In this document: piece by piece, positions 45,011-55,905 of the stretch | How positions within the stretch are numbered: the stretch's first letter is position 1 | Layout: the number at the start of each line of letters is the position of its first letter | Source of the DNA: Proteles cristata cristata | Taxonomy: Eukaryota > Chordata > Mammalia > Carnivora > Hyaenidae | Assembly: GCA_017311185.1 (NCBI GenBank) | Contig: JAESUZ010003522.1 | Span: 218,272 to 282,271 of the forward strand | Reading direction: 5' to 3' | Length of the DNA: 64,000 nt | Position numbers and translations under genes: made by a program | Notes under the pieces: model-generated | What the model saw: only the letters and a program-made list of their open reading frames with translations | What the model was told of the DNA's origin: nothing | Database searches by the model: none

Positions 45011-45220
45011 CTTCAGTAACTGACTCCTCACCTAGTGTGAGTTTTTCCTTTGCTGAACAAATTTTCACACAGCCTTAAATTTGCTCTCCTTCCAATTAGG
45101 GAATAGGGCTGGGAGGGACTTTATTGATGAAACATGCCTCACTTACCACCACCAGGCTTTATCAGATTCTGATTTTATATAATAGAAACTTGAAGGGTCC
45201 TCCTGGATGGGCCCACTTAC

Positions 45221-45860
45221 TTTTTTTTTTTTTTTTTTTTTACAAATAGTTTATTGTCAAATTAGTTTCCACATAACACCCAGTGCTCATCCCCACAAGT
45301 GCCTCCTCCATGCCCACCCCTCCTCCCCCCCACATCCACCAGTCCTCAGTTTTTGTCAGCATTCAAGAGTCTCTCATGGTTTGCCTCTCTCCCTTTCCCC
45401 CACCATTTCCGCCCTTCTTCTCCCCCTTGGTCCTCTGTTAAGTTCCTCCTAATCCTCCTATACGTGCACACATATGATATTTGTCCTTCTCTGCCTGACT
45501 TATTTCGCTCAGCATAACACCCTCAAGGTCCATCCATGTTGCTACACATGGCCAGATTTCATTGTTTCTCATTGCCATGTAGTATTCCATGGTATAGATA
45601 AACCACATCTTCTTGATCCATTCATCTGTTGATGGACACTTAGGCTCTTTCCATGTTTTAGCTATTGTGGAGAGTGCTGCTAGGAACATTGGGGTACATG
45701 TGCTCCTATGCCTCAGCATTTCTGTATCCCTTGGGTAAATTCCTAGCAGTGCTATTGCTGAGTCATAGGGGAGTTCTGTTGTTAGTTTCCTAAGGAACCT
45801 CCACACTGTTTTCCAGAGGGGCTGTACCAGTTTACATTCCCACCAACAGTGAAGGAGGGT
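45221..45860 (-). mobile_element. young carnivore L1 3' end, 0.64 kb
   Basis: T-run, 3' UTR and the ORF2 C-terminus on the reverse strand ([44 protein letters not shown]). Here the tryptophan after WKTV is kept. Perfect 17-bp duplication TGGATGGGCCCACTTAC at 45204-45220 and 45861-45877. Confidence 0.95.
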
Positions 45861-45877
45861 TGGATGGGCCCACTTAC

Positions 45878-46758
45878 AATGTGATATTAGTAGGAGGAAA
45901 GGTGGCTTCCAAGAAAGAAGTCTTAAGGTAGCAATTCCATACAGATTCATCTAAAATATCTGAGCTTCTATTTTCAAATGGTTATTGATTGGGACCAGTT
46001 ACCTTTTCAACTGCTGCTGATCTTTGAGGGGGAAAAGATACAGAAGGCTGACACGAAGGAAAACGAAAATTGCTTGAAATAGGTGTGACTCACAGGCTAC
46101 AGCTTGAAAGAAATTAAACTGAGTGAAAAATAAGCCAGACCGCGGTTTCAAATAGAATTGAAAAAATACCATAAAAAAAGAAGAAAGAAGAAAATAGAAA
46201 ATATCCACCATTGATGGTGTATATCCTCAGCTTCCTGAAATTTATCACCATCAATCAGCTCAGTCATTTTTGACTTTGGAAATTGTAGGAGTTTCATTAA
46301 CATGTTGCAATAGAATGATGGATAACATCAATTTCTTTTAAAAAGTCAATTTCTTTAATATAATTAGTATGCATACCTTCCCCCCCCCCCCATCAGCTTT
46401 GCCTAGCCTCGTTCACAAAATTATCCACATGGTCACTCATACATCCTGCACTGCCCTCTCTTCTCAATGGCATAAGTATACTTCCTGACCCCCTGAGCAA
46501 TCCCTTCTTTTGGACTATGAACTCCATACCCATTGGCCTCCTAGGGGACCACATCCATCGGTCATTCCCTTTATTACCCTGTCTCTTCTGTCTCTCCTCT
46601 AATTGGATACCCACCATGGTATCTCCCATTTTATACCAGCCACCCAACCAATCATACCAGTGAATAACCCCTCATGGTTTCTCCTCCCTGTGTACCCCTT
46701 TACAGACCATTCTGCCCTCCCCCCATGGAATCCTTTAGGATTCTTGAATCCTTGAAAA
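45878..46758. other. intergenic, unassigned
   Basis: No gene or clear repeat. A run of 13 or so C bases at 46379-46391. Confidence 0.45.
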
Positions 46759-46775
46759 GATGCTTTCAAGTTCTT

Positions 46776-46993
46776 TTTTTTTTTTTAATGTTTTATTTAT
46801 TTCTGAGAGAGAGAGAGAGACAGCACGAGCAGGGGAGGGTCAGAGAGAGAGGGAGAAACAGAATTCGTAACAGGCTCCAGGCTCTGAGCTAGCTGTCAGC
46901 ACAGAGCCCAACGCAGCTCGAACCCATGAACCGTGAGATCATGACCTGAGCCGAAGTCGGACGCTTAACCGACTGAGCCACCCAGGCACCCCG
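46776..46993 (-). mobile_element. CAN SINE, young
   Basis: Perfect 17-bp duplication GATGCTTTCAAGTTCTT at 46759-46775 and 46994-47010. Confidence 0.95.
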
Positions 46994-47154
46994 GATGCTT
47001 TCAAGTTCTTATAGACCTTGATCTCTTACTGTATTTTTTCTCTTTACCTCTTCCTTTTCCTTGACATACTGTCCTTCCTTGATTTTCTTGATGCTGTCTG
47101 TTCTAACTTATGTCTTCTCAGTCCTCATGGACTTCTCTTTCTCTTTTACCTTAA

Positions 47155-47155
<1 letters not shown>

Positions 47156-47193
<38 letters not shown>
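47156..47193. repeat. (TTA)n microsatellite
   Basis: About 12.7 uninterrupted TTA units. Confidence 0.97.
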
Positions 47194-47244
47194 TCTTTAA
47201 ATCTGTGCTCTTCCTCAACAATCTTATCTGTATCTATGATTTTA

Positions 47245-47476
47245 TTTATTTATTTATTTATTTATTTTAATGTTTTATTTATTTCTAGGAGAGAGAGAGA
47301 GACAGCATGAGCAGGGGAGGGTCAGAGAGAGAGGGAGTCACAGACTGAAACAGGCTCCAGGCTCCGAGCTGGCAGTCAGCACAGAGCCCGACGCGGGGCT
47401 CGAACTCACGAACCGCGGGATCATGACCTAAGCGAAAGTCGGACGCTTAACCAACTAAGCCACCCAGGCGCCCCTC
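47245..47476 (-). mobile_element. CAN SINE, TCTAGGAGAG subfamily
   Basis: Left tail of TTTA units. Perfect 19-bp duplication ATCTGTATCTATGATTTTA at 47226-47244 and 47477-47495. Ends with CTAAGCCACCCAGGCGCCCC. Confidence 0.95.
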
Positions 47477-47859
47477 ATCTGTATCTATGATTTTAGTTAT
47501 GACTTCGGTGCTGATAACACCTAACTCAAAGTACATACAAATCTTCAGGAAAGAAGCAACATATAAGCAAATAATTCTCACCCATCACAAATGTGAGTTC
47601 CTGCAGACTTCCCTCCGGAGCCCCTGACTCATTCACTGCCTGAGACCCCTCCAATACATTGTCTTGCAGGCAACTCAACTCGCCATGGCCACCTGAACTT
47701 CCCTTTCCATGCAAAACCACATAGTTTTTTTAAAAAAACTTTCATTTAAGTTTTAGTTAAATGAAACTTAAATACATTTCAGTCTTGATCAGGGACATCA
47801 CCAGGCCAGAGCTGTGTAAATTCAACTAACCTCTAAATCTCATTTATTCTGCTTCCTCA

Positions 47860-48520
47860 TTCTCTCTTGAATATGACACCCACCCCTGCTCACATATGCC
47901 TTTCCACCAGCGCTGTAGTTTGTCTTGCATTGACTTTAAAAAGAAGGATGTTGCCAACTGCATCTTAAGGCTCCCCCTGCCTTCAGTCTGGCGCTCCCCA
48001 AACCATTCTTTACATTGTGACTTGTATGATTTTTAAAAAAATGCTCCTCGTAGTATTCAGCAAAAATCCTAGGCCTTCATGACTCACTCCCAGCTTGGCC
48101 ATATGGACTCCATTCTCCCATTCTCCTGAATGGGCATTACCCTCTAGTCTGAATATGGTGGGTCACCAGAGCCTGCCCAGCTGAACGTCCCCTCCATGCC
48201 TTTGTACTTATGGTTCCTCTTCTGGAACCACCCCCATGCCCCAATTCACCCTGTTAAGTGCTAATTATCCAATAAGGTTCAGTGAGTGTTCCTATCTCAA
48301 GAAGCCTTGCCTGAATTGGCTGTCCTTTCCGGATCATATAATAACTTTTGTAACAATTATCACATTTTATTAAAGTGATTAATATACTTTGACTTTCTAG
48401 TTGATGGTGGAAATCTAAGAAAAATAATTATGTCTTATTTCTGTATCCCTAATGCCTACAGCAGCATGAGGCACAAAACTGTTACTCAATAAACTGTTAT
48501 TGAATGAATGAATGAATGGT
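47860..48520 (+). repeat. L2 LINE 3' region
   Basis: CCTTCATGACTCACTCCCAG, TGCCTTTGTACTTATGGTTCC, AGAAGCCTTGCCTGAATTGG and terminal TTATTGAATGAATGAATG. Confidence 0.75.
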
Positions 48521-48959
48521 GGACAGATGGCTGTCTGCAGTGTTAGGTTGATATTCTATTACCTCAGTCAGCTCAATGGGAAACACATTTCTTTCTCAGT
48601 AGTCCACATGCAAGTTTGGAGAAGATGCTTCTTGGATGTGTCCCGAGCATGTGCTAACTGCTGAATTAATCTCTGTAGCCAGAGAGTTGCAAGACTCTTA
48701 CTACCCAGGTATGAATTTTGTGTTCCTTCTTCGAGAGAGGGATATGGTCAGTCCATACATGCTATATAAACATATAGGGGCAGGGAAGTTCATCTAAGAA
48801 AAACTGATGATTTATTACCAGAAACCAAAGGGTAGGGTGTTTGGCAGCACAGCCCATGTTTGCCATATTGTGTGTGGACATTCTAGGTATTAGAGACAGC
48901 TGGGGCTACCCTCTGCTCTATGTGACTGGCTGAGGCAGGTAGGACAGTCTCTTCAGTCT

Positions 48960-49350
48960 CAGATCATATCACTGCTTTCTTGGTCTGCTTCACTGTTATA
49001 TGGTAGATTATAAACATACATGGGTGGATTATAAACAGTGGGAAATTGTTCTTCACAGTTTTGGAGGCTGGGAAAACTAAGATCAAGGTGCTGGCAGGTT
49101 CGGTGTCTGGTGAGGGTCTGCTTCTCGTTCCTAGGTGACCTGGGTCCTCTGTGTCTGTGTGTGCACTGTGTCTTCACATGGCAGAAGGGATGAGGGAGCT
49201 CTCTGGGGCTTCTTTTATAAGAAACTTAATCCTATTCAAGAGAAAGCCATCCTGTGACCTAATCACCTCCAAGGCTCTACCTCCTAACACCATCTCATTG
49301 GGGATTAGATTTCAACCTACGAATTTTTGGAAGACACAGACATAGTCTTC
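48960..49350 (-). mobile_element. ancient MaLR-type solitary LTR, minus strand
   Basis: CACAGTTTTGGAGGCTGGGA, GATCAAGGTGCTGGCAGGTTC, TCACATGGCAGAAGGGATG and CTCCTAACACCATCTCATTG are the antisense order of an MLT/MST-like LTR. No internal region is attached. Confidence 0.65.
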
Positions 49351-50504
49351 AGCAACATTTTTTTTGTATTCTAGTCTCCAAACACACTGATGATATGCTG
49401 AATACACAGACCCTCCTTTACTCTGAGCCCTTTTAACATCCATCCTTCTGTGGGGAACACATGCTCTTTAGCTCTCCTAACCCTTCTTCTAGGCTAATGT
49501 ACTCAGTTTCTTATCCATTTCTTGGTTATTAAATAGGAGCAGGGACTCTTTTGGGTTCCTTCTGCATAGTCCTTCTGTTTCACTAGAGAAACTATGTAGA
49601 GTCAGCTGATATAGGAGGAAAAGGTTTTATTACAATAAAGAATTAATATTTGTCTTACATGGTATTTGTTGAATGATGGAAATAATTATTTTCATTCTAG
49701 GAGTAAGGCTATATACTCCAGTCAGTTTCATTTAATGACATCATTTATTCAATAAATGACACCTGGACCAGCATGAGGTCATGGCGTCATAATGTCAATG
49801 TCATGATGCACGCAAGGTAGTGCATCTTTAGTGACAAAGGAAGTATTCTCAGGAAGCTTGTACAGAAACTACATCACAGAAGCAATATCGGGAAAGACAG
49901 TAAGTATTTACTCAGCATGCCAAGAATCTCTAATGTTCATTTATGGGATCCTCCCAGAAAATAATGAACTTTGGCCATCTCCCTTGTGATACCTGCAGAC
50001 ATTATGCTTAGAAAAGAAACTTCTCCATCATCTTGACATGCCCTTCAATGTCCTCCAGAAACTGAAGTTTGAACTTTGTTTTTTGGCTTCGTAAGTGGTT
50101 CCTCTGGAAATCACCCTGATGTGCTAAATTGAGCCTTAGAACAGCACTCCTGGGGATCTTTGCTATATCTACAGTCGCTTATTCCAAACTGAGAGAACAG
50201 GGACATGAGCACCACTGAACAATGTGTGTGTACTCACGCTCTGCACAGGCTATTTCTGTCCAGGGAACAGTGGGCAGAGGAGTAGAACCAGTGAAGTGTT
50301 AGGCACCTTTGCTAACAAATGGGATGAGGGGAAAATACAGAAATGAATCCTTGAGTTCTTATTTTTATGATTATATATGTGTAACAGCTTGAATGAACCT
50401 ATTTACATTGACAGATAGCTTTGAAGATTGTAATCATTTCTATTTTCATAGGATACATTCCCGAATAATTGCATTTTTGCATTAAATATGTCACAAGGCT
50501 ATTC
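49351..50504. other. intergenic, unassigned
   Basis: About 1.15 kb with no exon or repeat I can name. Confidence 0.45.
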
Positions 50505-50515
50505 CTAACCAGTAT

Positions 50516-50734
50516 ATTTTTCATTGAAAAAATATTTATTTATTTTGAAAGAAAGCACGAGCAAGCACGAGTAGGGGAGGGGAAGAAAGGGAGGGAGATA
50601 CAGAATCCCAAGCAGAGGCTCCGCACTGTCAGTGAAGAGCCTGACACAGGGCTTGAACCCACAAACTGTGAGATCATGACCTGAGCCGAAATCAGGAGTC
50701 GGATGCCTAACCGACTGAGCTACCCAGGTGCCCT
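50516..50734 (-). mobile_element. CAN SINE, older type
   Basis: Contains AGCACGAGCAAGCACGAG. Duplication CTAACCAGTAT at 50505-50515 and 50735-50745. Confidence 0.9.
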
Positions 50735-51149
50735 CTAACCAGTATGCTTCCCCAAACAAAGCTTTGATTAGAAATCCTGTGATTGATTTTCCTCCCCTTG
50801 ATGACATACTCACACTGTGTGAGTTTGGTGAAATCTCTTACACTTTCTGATTTTGCTTTTATTGTCCCCAAATTGACAAACTCTCTACTGATGCCACTGG
50901 GTAGTGGAAACAATGAACCCAAGATGGTCATCTCTGGGGAAACAAGTTGTGAATGTAATGGATAATTATGGTGAGAGAGAGGGCAGAATAAAAATAGAAA
51001 CCAATAATCTCAGATTAGATTCTAAGCCAGTAATAAAGAAGAGTTGAGATAAAAAACTAAGTATGAACTGCAATGATGAATGTTAAGTAAGAACATATAC
51101 CCTCAAGAGCCTAGAAACTAACTCTACTGCTGTGCTCTTTGAAATAATG

Positions 51150-51420
51150 ACATTAACAACAAGCATTTGTTGAGCACTTAATACATGTAGGCACTGTGCT
51201 AGGTGCTTTCCCTAGATCATGCATGCGTTTATTCATCAAATATTAATCAAGCACCTATGACATACAATGAACTGCATGTTATCTCATTTATCCTGTGACA
51301 ATCTTGTGAAGATAGCTATTATTATGCAATCATTTAACAAATGAGGACCTTTAGCCTGAGAGTTTAAGTAATTGGCTTGAAGTCTTCCATCTGACCACAA
51401 AGCCTGAGTTCTTGACCACA
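51150..51420 (-). repeat. MIR SINE, minus strand
   Basis: CATTTGTTGAGCACTTAATAC, GGCACTGTGCTAGGTGCTTT and ACAAATGAGGACCTTTAGCC. Confidence 0.75.
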
Positions 51421-51539
51421 CCATAGTCGTGAGAGTGGCATGTCACACCTTTAATAAAATCAAAGGAACCTAGACAAGGGAAAGGCAAAGATTTTTTTGA
51501 AAACCCACTTCCCCAGTTAACAGTCGCTTTAGTGTTTGT

Positions 51540-51715
51540 CCATAGATCATTTCATTTCATCCACATTACAGCCCTGTGATGTACTTTCTAGGCTTCATTT
51601 CAAAGATGAGGAAACTGGGTGTCATAGATAATGAGTGATTTTCCCCACCCTGAGACACATGGCTGGGAACTGGCATAATTAAACCCAAATCCAAATCTCA
51701 ATTCTTATTTTCTTT
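51540..51715 (-). repeat. MIR SINE fragment, minus strand
   Basis: TTTCATCCACATTACAGCCC and TTCAAAGATGAGGAAACTGG. Confidence 0.65.
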
Positions 51716-52415
51716 CCACTGGGACTTTTCTGCCAAAATGATTGTGGGAAGGAAACGTAACCAGGAAATATCACTGGGACGGGGGCTGTGTCACCTGGAG
51801 AGGAGTAGGGGGCTGAGCTGCGTGATGGCTGCTTTGCCCTCTGCAAAGAGTTCAAAAGAGAGTTTGAGTCACACCTGTGTATTCTGCATCAGGAAGGGCA
51901 TCTTGACTCTAAAATATTGGGGTGTGTTTCTATAAGGAGTCTGAGGACCCACCTTCATTGGAAAGCCAACGCTTCCTGCCCCAGGTAAACCGAGAGAGTT
52001 GCTGGACTCATGGGCACCGTACAGAGTCTTATGTGGTAGAGAATCTGAAGCCAGTTGTAGAGCTTGGAAGGCCAAGGGTCTGCACTGAGTGAGGACTTGG
52101 CCCCAGTCTCCCTGGCTCAGGTGCTGCTTCACCTGCAGGGATGGATGCTTTCTAGAAACTCTTTCCAGCCCATCAGTATGTGTCTGGATGTCTGTTCTTG
52201 TTCAGATATGTGTCTCTCAAACGTTTCCAGTGAATGGCAGGGAGTGATCTGGGAGTGCGGGCCATGTACACGGGAATGTGTGGAGTGTGTGTGCCTGTGT
52301 CTATTTGTCCCACTGCAAGTATGACATTTCTTCCAAGACTCATGCTTCATAGTAAAAATTAATACAAATTTGAATTTTATTCCTTGATAAATACAATATT
52401 TAATTAGTTTAAACT
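51716..52415. other. intergenic, unassigned
   Basis: Overlapping frames of 86-98 codons on both strands; none resembles a known protein. Confidence 0.45.
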
Positions 52416-52429
52416 TAAAATACATTTTA

Positions 52430-52617
52430 TTTTATTTAAAAATTTTAAATATTTATTTTTGAGAGAGAGAGACAGAGCATGAGTGAGGGGCTTACAGAGA
52501 GAGATGGAGGTACAGAATCCAAAGCAGGCTCCAGGCTCTGAGCTGTCAGCACAGAGTCCGACGTGAGACTCGAACCCACGAACCCTGGGATCATGACCTG
52601 AGCCACCCAGGAGCCCC
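52430..52617 (-). mobile_element. CAN SINE with internal deletion
   Basis: GATCATGACCTGAGCCACCC joins the body directly to the head, losing the box-A side. Duplication TAAAATACATTTTA at 52416-52429 and 52618-52631. Confidence 0.92.
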
Positions 52618-52939
52618 TAAAATACATTTTAAAATTGCTTCTAACATAAAGTTGGTGCTTACCCTGTGGCATCCTGCACTGTCACTGGGGCTATAAGTAC
52701 TGTACTTTGGTGTGAGAAGCACTGGGCTGTACGTTGTTGAGGTTCCTATTTCTGATGACCTTACCTTAACGTATTCTTTTTATCCTATGTAGTATTTGAC
52801 CTCATTTCTCTATTTTCCTGATCTCCTGGCTCAATGGGGAGCACTGGATTAAGAACCTGTGGATTTCCCAGCGGTAATAGATACTCAATTAATCCTTACT
52901 GATGACTGTGTATAATAGGGCCTAGGCACTTTATGGCAT

Positions 52940-53110
52940 TTCCAGGGAAATAACATTTATTGAGCATTTACTATACACCAAACATTTTGTAGGTTTTAAT
53001 CTAATTATACCCTTATAATAACTCTGTGAGATAGCTTCTATTATTATCCGCATCTCACAAATGATGAAAAGGAGACACAGAATAGCTTGGCAAGTTCACG
53101 CAGCCAGTGG
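52940..53110 (-). repeat. MIR SINE, minus strand
   Basis: CATTTATTGAGCATTTACTA, ATAACTCTGTGAGATAGC and GCAAGTTCACGCAGCCAG. Confidence 0.8.
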
Positions 53111-53454
53111 GTAGGGGAGCTGGAGCCGAGGTGCACCCCCAGGCAGGCTTATTCTGGGGCCACCAGAGTGAGTTGTCCTGCTCCTCTGGGGATTTACGTC
53201 CGAGCAGCCTTGCCGGCTCAGAGAACACTCTGGGCACATTATAGCCCTTTCTTCTGTTTGGTGGCTGTGAGTCACCTCAGCCTGATGGCACTTGATGTGA
53301 GGTCAGAAGTCACAGATCCTTCTGCCACCTGGGATTGGGGGTATCAATAAAATGGGGGAGCGGAGAGAGGGCAAGGTGGAGCGGCTCTGCCAGGGCTCAC
53401 AGGGAAGAATGGAGTCATTCTTCTTCTTGAGTGATGTGCTCTTTAGCTCTTGGC

Positions 53455-53850
53455 AGCAGACGAGGATGTAGGGAGGGCCGGACGGCAGGCAGCCGGGCAG
53501 GTGGCGTTTAAAGGCGTTCTTACACACAGGGTTCCTCGGTCCGGTGGGAAATCTGCTTTGTGCCCAAACCGTCACTTCACTCGCGGCTGGAGCAAAGGTC
53601 CCGGGTTGGCAGGTGGCTCCCGGTGCCCGCGCCAGGCTAATTGTCTCTGGCCCTCAGACCGTGCTTTCCCGGCACGTGGTCTTGCTGATACGCGGGACTG
53701 CTGACTCTGTACAAGCCGCTCTGCATCTTGCCTGAAGGAAAGGGTCAAAGCCTTGGCCGCCGAGGACCGGCTGAGGCCACGCCGCCCGCATCTCCAAGGC
53801 TGTGGCTCCGAGTGGCGGCTTTGCTGCAGTCAGGGGGCTGCTCTGCACTA
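53455..53850. promoter_or_regulatory. CpG-rich patch, candidate SEC16B promoter or enhancer
   Basis: By hand I count about 30 CpG dinucleotides in roughly 400 bp of about 60% GC. That would meet the usual CpG-island thresholds, while the surrounding tens of kb are CpG-poor apart from SINEs. The patch is not part of a repeat I recognise. It lies 7.5 kb upstream of the SEC16B start codon. Short frames on both strands (61-90 codons) have no recognisable protein content. Orientation and transcription start cannot be set from sequence. Confidence 0.45.
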
Positions 53851-54067
53851 AACCTTCGCCCCTGGGCTCACTCGTAGAGTCACAGACAGGAGATGCCTGC
53901 TAACAGAGCCTCAGTGTCTCAGATGTTGTTGGAGACGCAGGTGTGGACACTATCCAGTCATTCCTGCTGTCACTAAGAGGTTGATATTTTAAAAATTTAT
54001 TGTGATTTAATGTTTTTTTTTTCACCTCCACCCTTGGAGCATGTCTCTCTTTTTTTATATATATAAT

Positions 54068-54130
54068 GCCAGTTTTATTATTTTTTTTCTTAAATAGTTT
54101 ATTGTCAAGGTGGTTTCCATATAACATCCA
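54068..54130 (-). mobile_element. minimal L1 3' end
   Basis: TTCTTAAATAGTTTATTGTC and TTTCCATATAACATCCAGTG only. GGAGCATGTCTCT and GGAGCACATCTCT flank it. Confidence 0.75.
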
Positions 54131-55129
54131 GTGGAGCACATCTCTTAAGCATCTGCAGGGACCTTAGTTTAACAAGGTGTGCAGATAATTTGCATCCATT
54201 TCACAACTGATTTATGTCCCACATGCCATCCCTTTAATCGCTCTCTCTCTCTGGTCAGTCCCTTTAACTCATTGCCTCAATATTCTCTTTCCCTTTCTCT
54301 AGAAACCCCTTCTCAAAGTTTAGTTCTCTACTCAGGAAATGAAAATGACTGGGTGGAATCTGACAGTTAGACTGCTGCCGCCGCTCATATACAGATAAAC
54401 TCTTGACTGAGCTCATGTTGTGTGTCAGGCGCCGTGCTAGGCACGTGGAATGTCACATGGAATGGAGCACAGCTGGTCAGTCTGCCCGTGGAGATTCAAG
54501 TCCAGTGACAGCTGCATTTCCAATGCACTTGTGACTCTGAGCATGTGTTCTTGCTAAAGCCGCTCCCACTTCCCACACTGGCTGATCCAAACCCTTGTAA
54601 TGTTTCTGGAGTCCCTTACCAAGTCCTCCCTGATCTCCAGCCAATGGGACTTGGCAATCCACAGAGAATTCTCCAATCCGGTGCCTCTATGCACAAGCTT
54701 GTCCCCGTGTGTACCCCTCTCCACCTTCCTTTCCTCCCTTTCCTTAGCGAGTTCACTCTGCATCCCTATACTCTGGGTCCCATATGAGCAGCCTCTCTGG
54801 GGACATTTATTCGTTTAGAAACTGTGTTTCCTTTCTCTGTCTCTATGGGAACCAGCATATAACTCTCTTTTGTCTTATCCACACACACCAGTTCTTCAAA
54901 GCTGAGTGCCCACAGCAGCCCCAGCTCTTGCCCCTTTCCTTCACATAGGCTTCTAGACGGAGTGATTTGATTTTCAGTCTCCTTTTCCTTACTCTCCACT
55001 CTCTGCATAAGTGACTTCTGTGTCGAATACCTCACTCCCTTGACCAGAGTTCCACGGGAGTTGGCCATGTTATGATCATCAAATCTCGTGGTTAAATCCA
55101 CAGATGTGGAGAACACTTCTGCTTGTTGC

Positions 55130-55670
55130 CTTTTTCAACATTTCCCTGAAGTTCAGCATTGTTGACAGCTCTCCTGTCTTTGAAGCTATCATCTCCCCAG
55201 CTCCTGAGACTCCATCTACCCCTGGCTCTCTGCCTACCTTTCTGATCCCTCCTTATTCTTCTTTATGAGCTCCTCTTCTGTATCCAGCTGGTAGGGGTTG
55301 GTATTCCTCAGTGTTCCTTTCTAGGACCTGTCTTCTCATTCTAAGCAATTTTTAGGCAATACTACCCATGCCTGTGGCTTCAATCACCATGTCTCCCTCA
55401 TCAGACCTCTCTCTGGAGCTCTAGACTCTTAGTGTGTACTGGTTCTTGGCCACTGACTACCTTGGCCCATCGGCCCTTCAGTTAGCAAGCCCAAAACTGA
55501 AGCCATCATCTCCTTACCAAGCTGGCTCCTCTTCCAAGATCATTATCCCCCCCCCCCCAAAAAAAGACAGCATGGTCCCCTCTCTCTGGCCTAGAAACTT
55601 GGAATTGTCTTTCACTTCTTTTTCTTCATTTCCTATATTCAACGGAGTATCATTTCCTGTTGATTTTATT
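55130..55670 (+). repeat. L2 LINE, first part
   Basis: CCTCAGTGTTCCTTTCTAGG, GGCTTCAATCACCATGTCTC and AAAACTGAAGCCATCATCTC are L2 motifs. It is followed by an AT microsatellite. Confidence 0.65.
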
Positions 55671-55745
55671 TTATAAATATAAATACATATATGTGTATAT
55701 GTATATAATATATATACACACAGATGTGTGTGTATATATATTTTA
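55671..55745. repeat. (TA)n/(TG)n microsatellite
   Basis: Imperfect TA, TGTA, CA and TG units, splitting an L2 element. Confidence 0.9.
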
Positions 55746-55905
55746 TTTCTCCCCTCTTCTCCATGTTTGGATGTCTACTGCTCCACTGGACTGAAAGCTT
55801 CTATATGTCAGGGATTATATGTTATTTATCTTTATCTCCTATGAATGTGACAGTGCTGGACATATAGTAGATGCTTAATAAACATTTGTTTAGTGAATGA
55901 ATAAC
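55746..55905 (+). repeat. L2 LINE 3' terminus
   Basis: CCACTGGACTGAAAGCTTC, CAGTGCTGGACATATAGTAG and TAATAAACATTTGTTTAGTG. Confidence 0.75.

Noticed and set aside
45438..45950. 170-codon frame on the reverse strand resembling a protein
   Set aside because: It is the C-terminus of L1 ORF2 plus flanking DNA, not a host gene.
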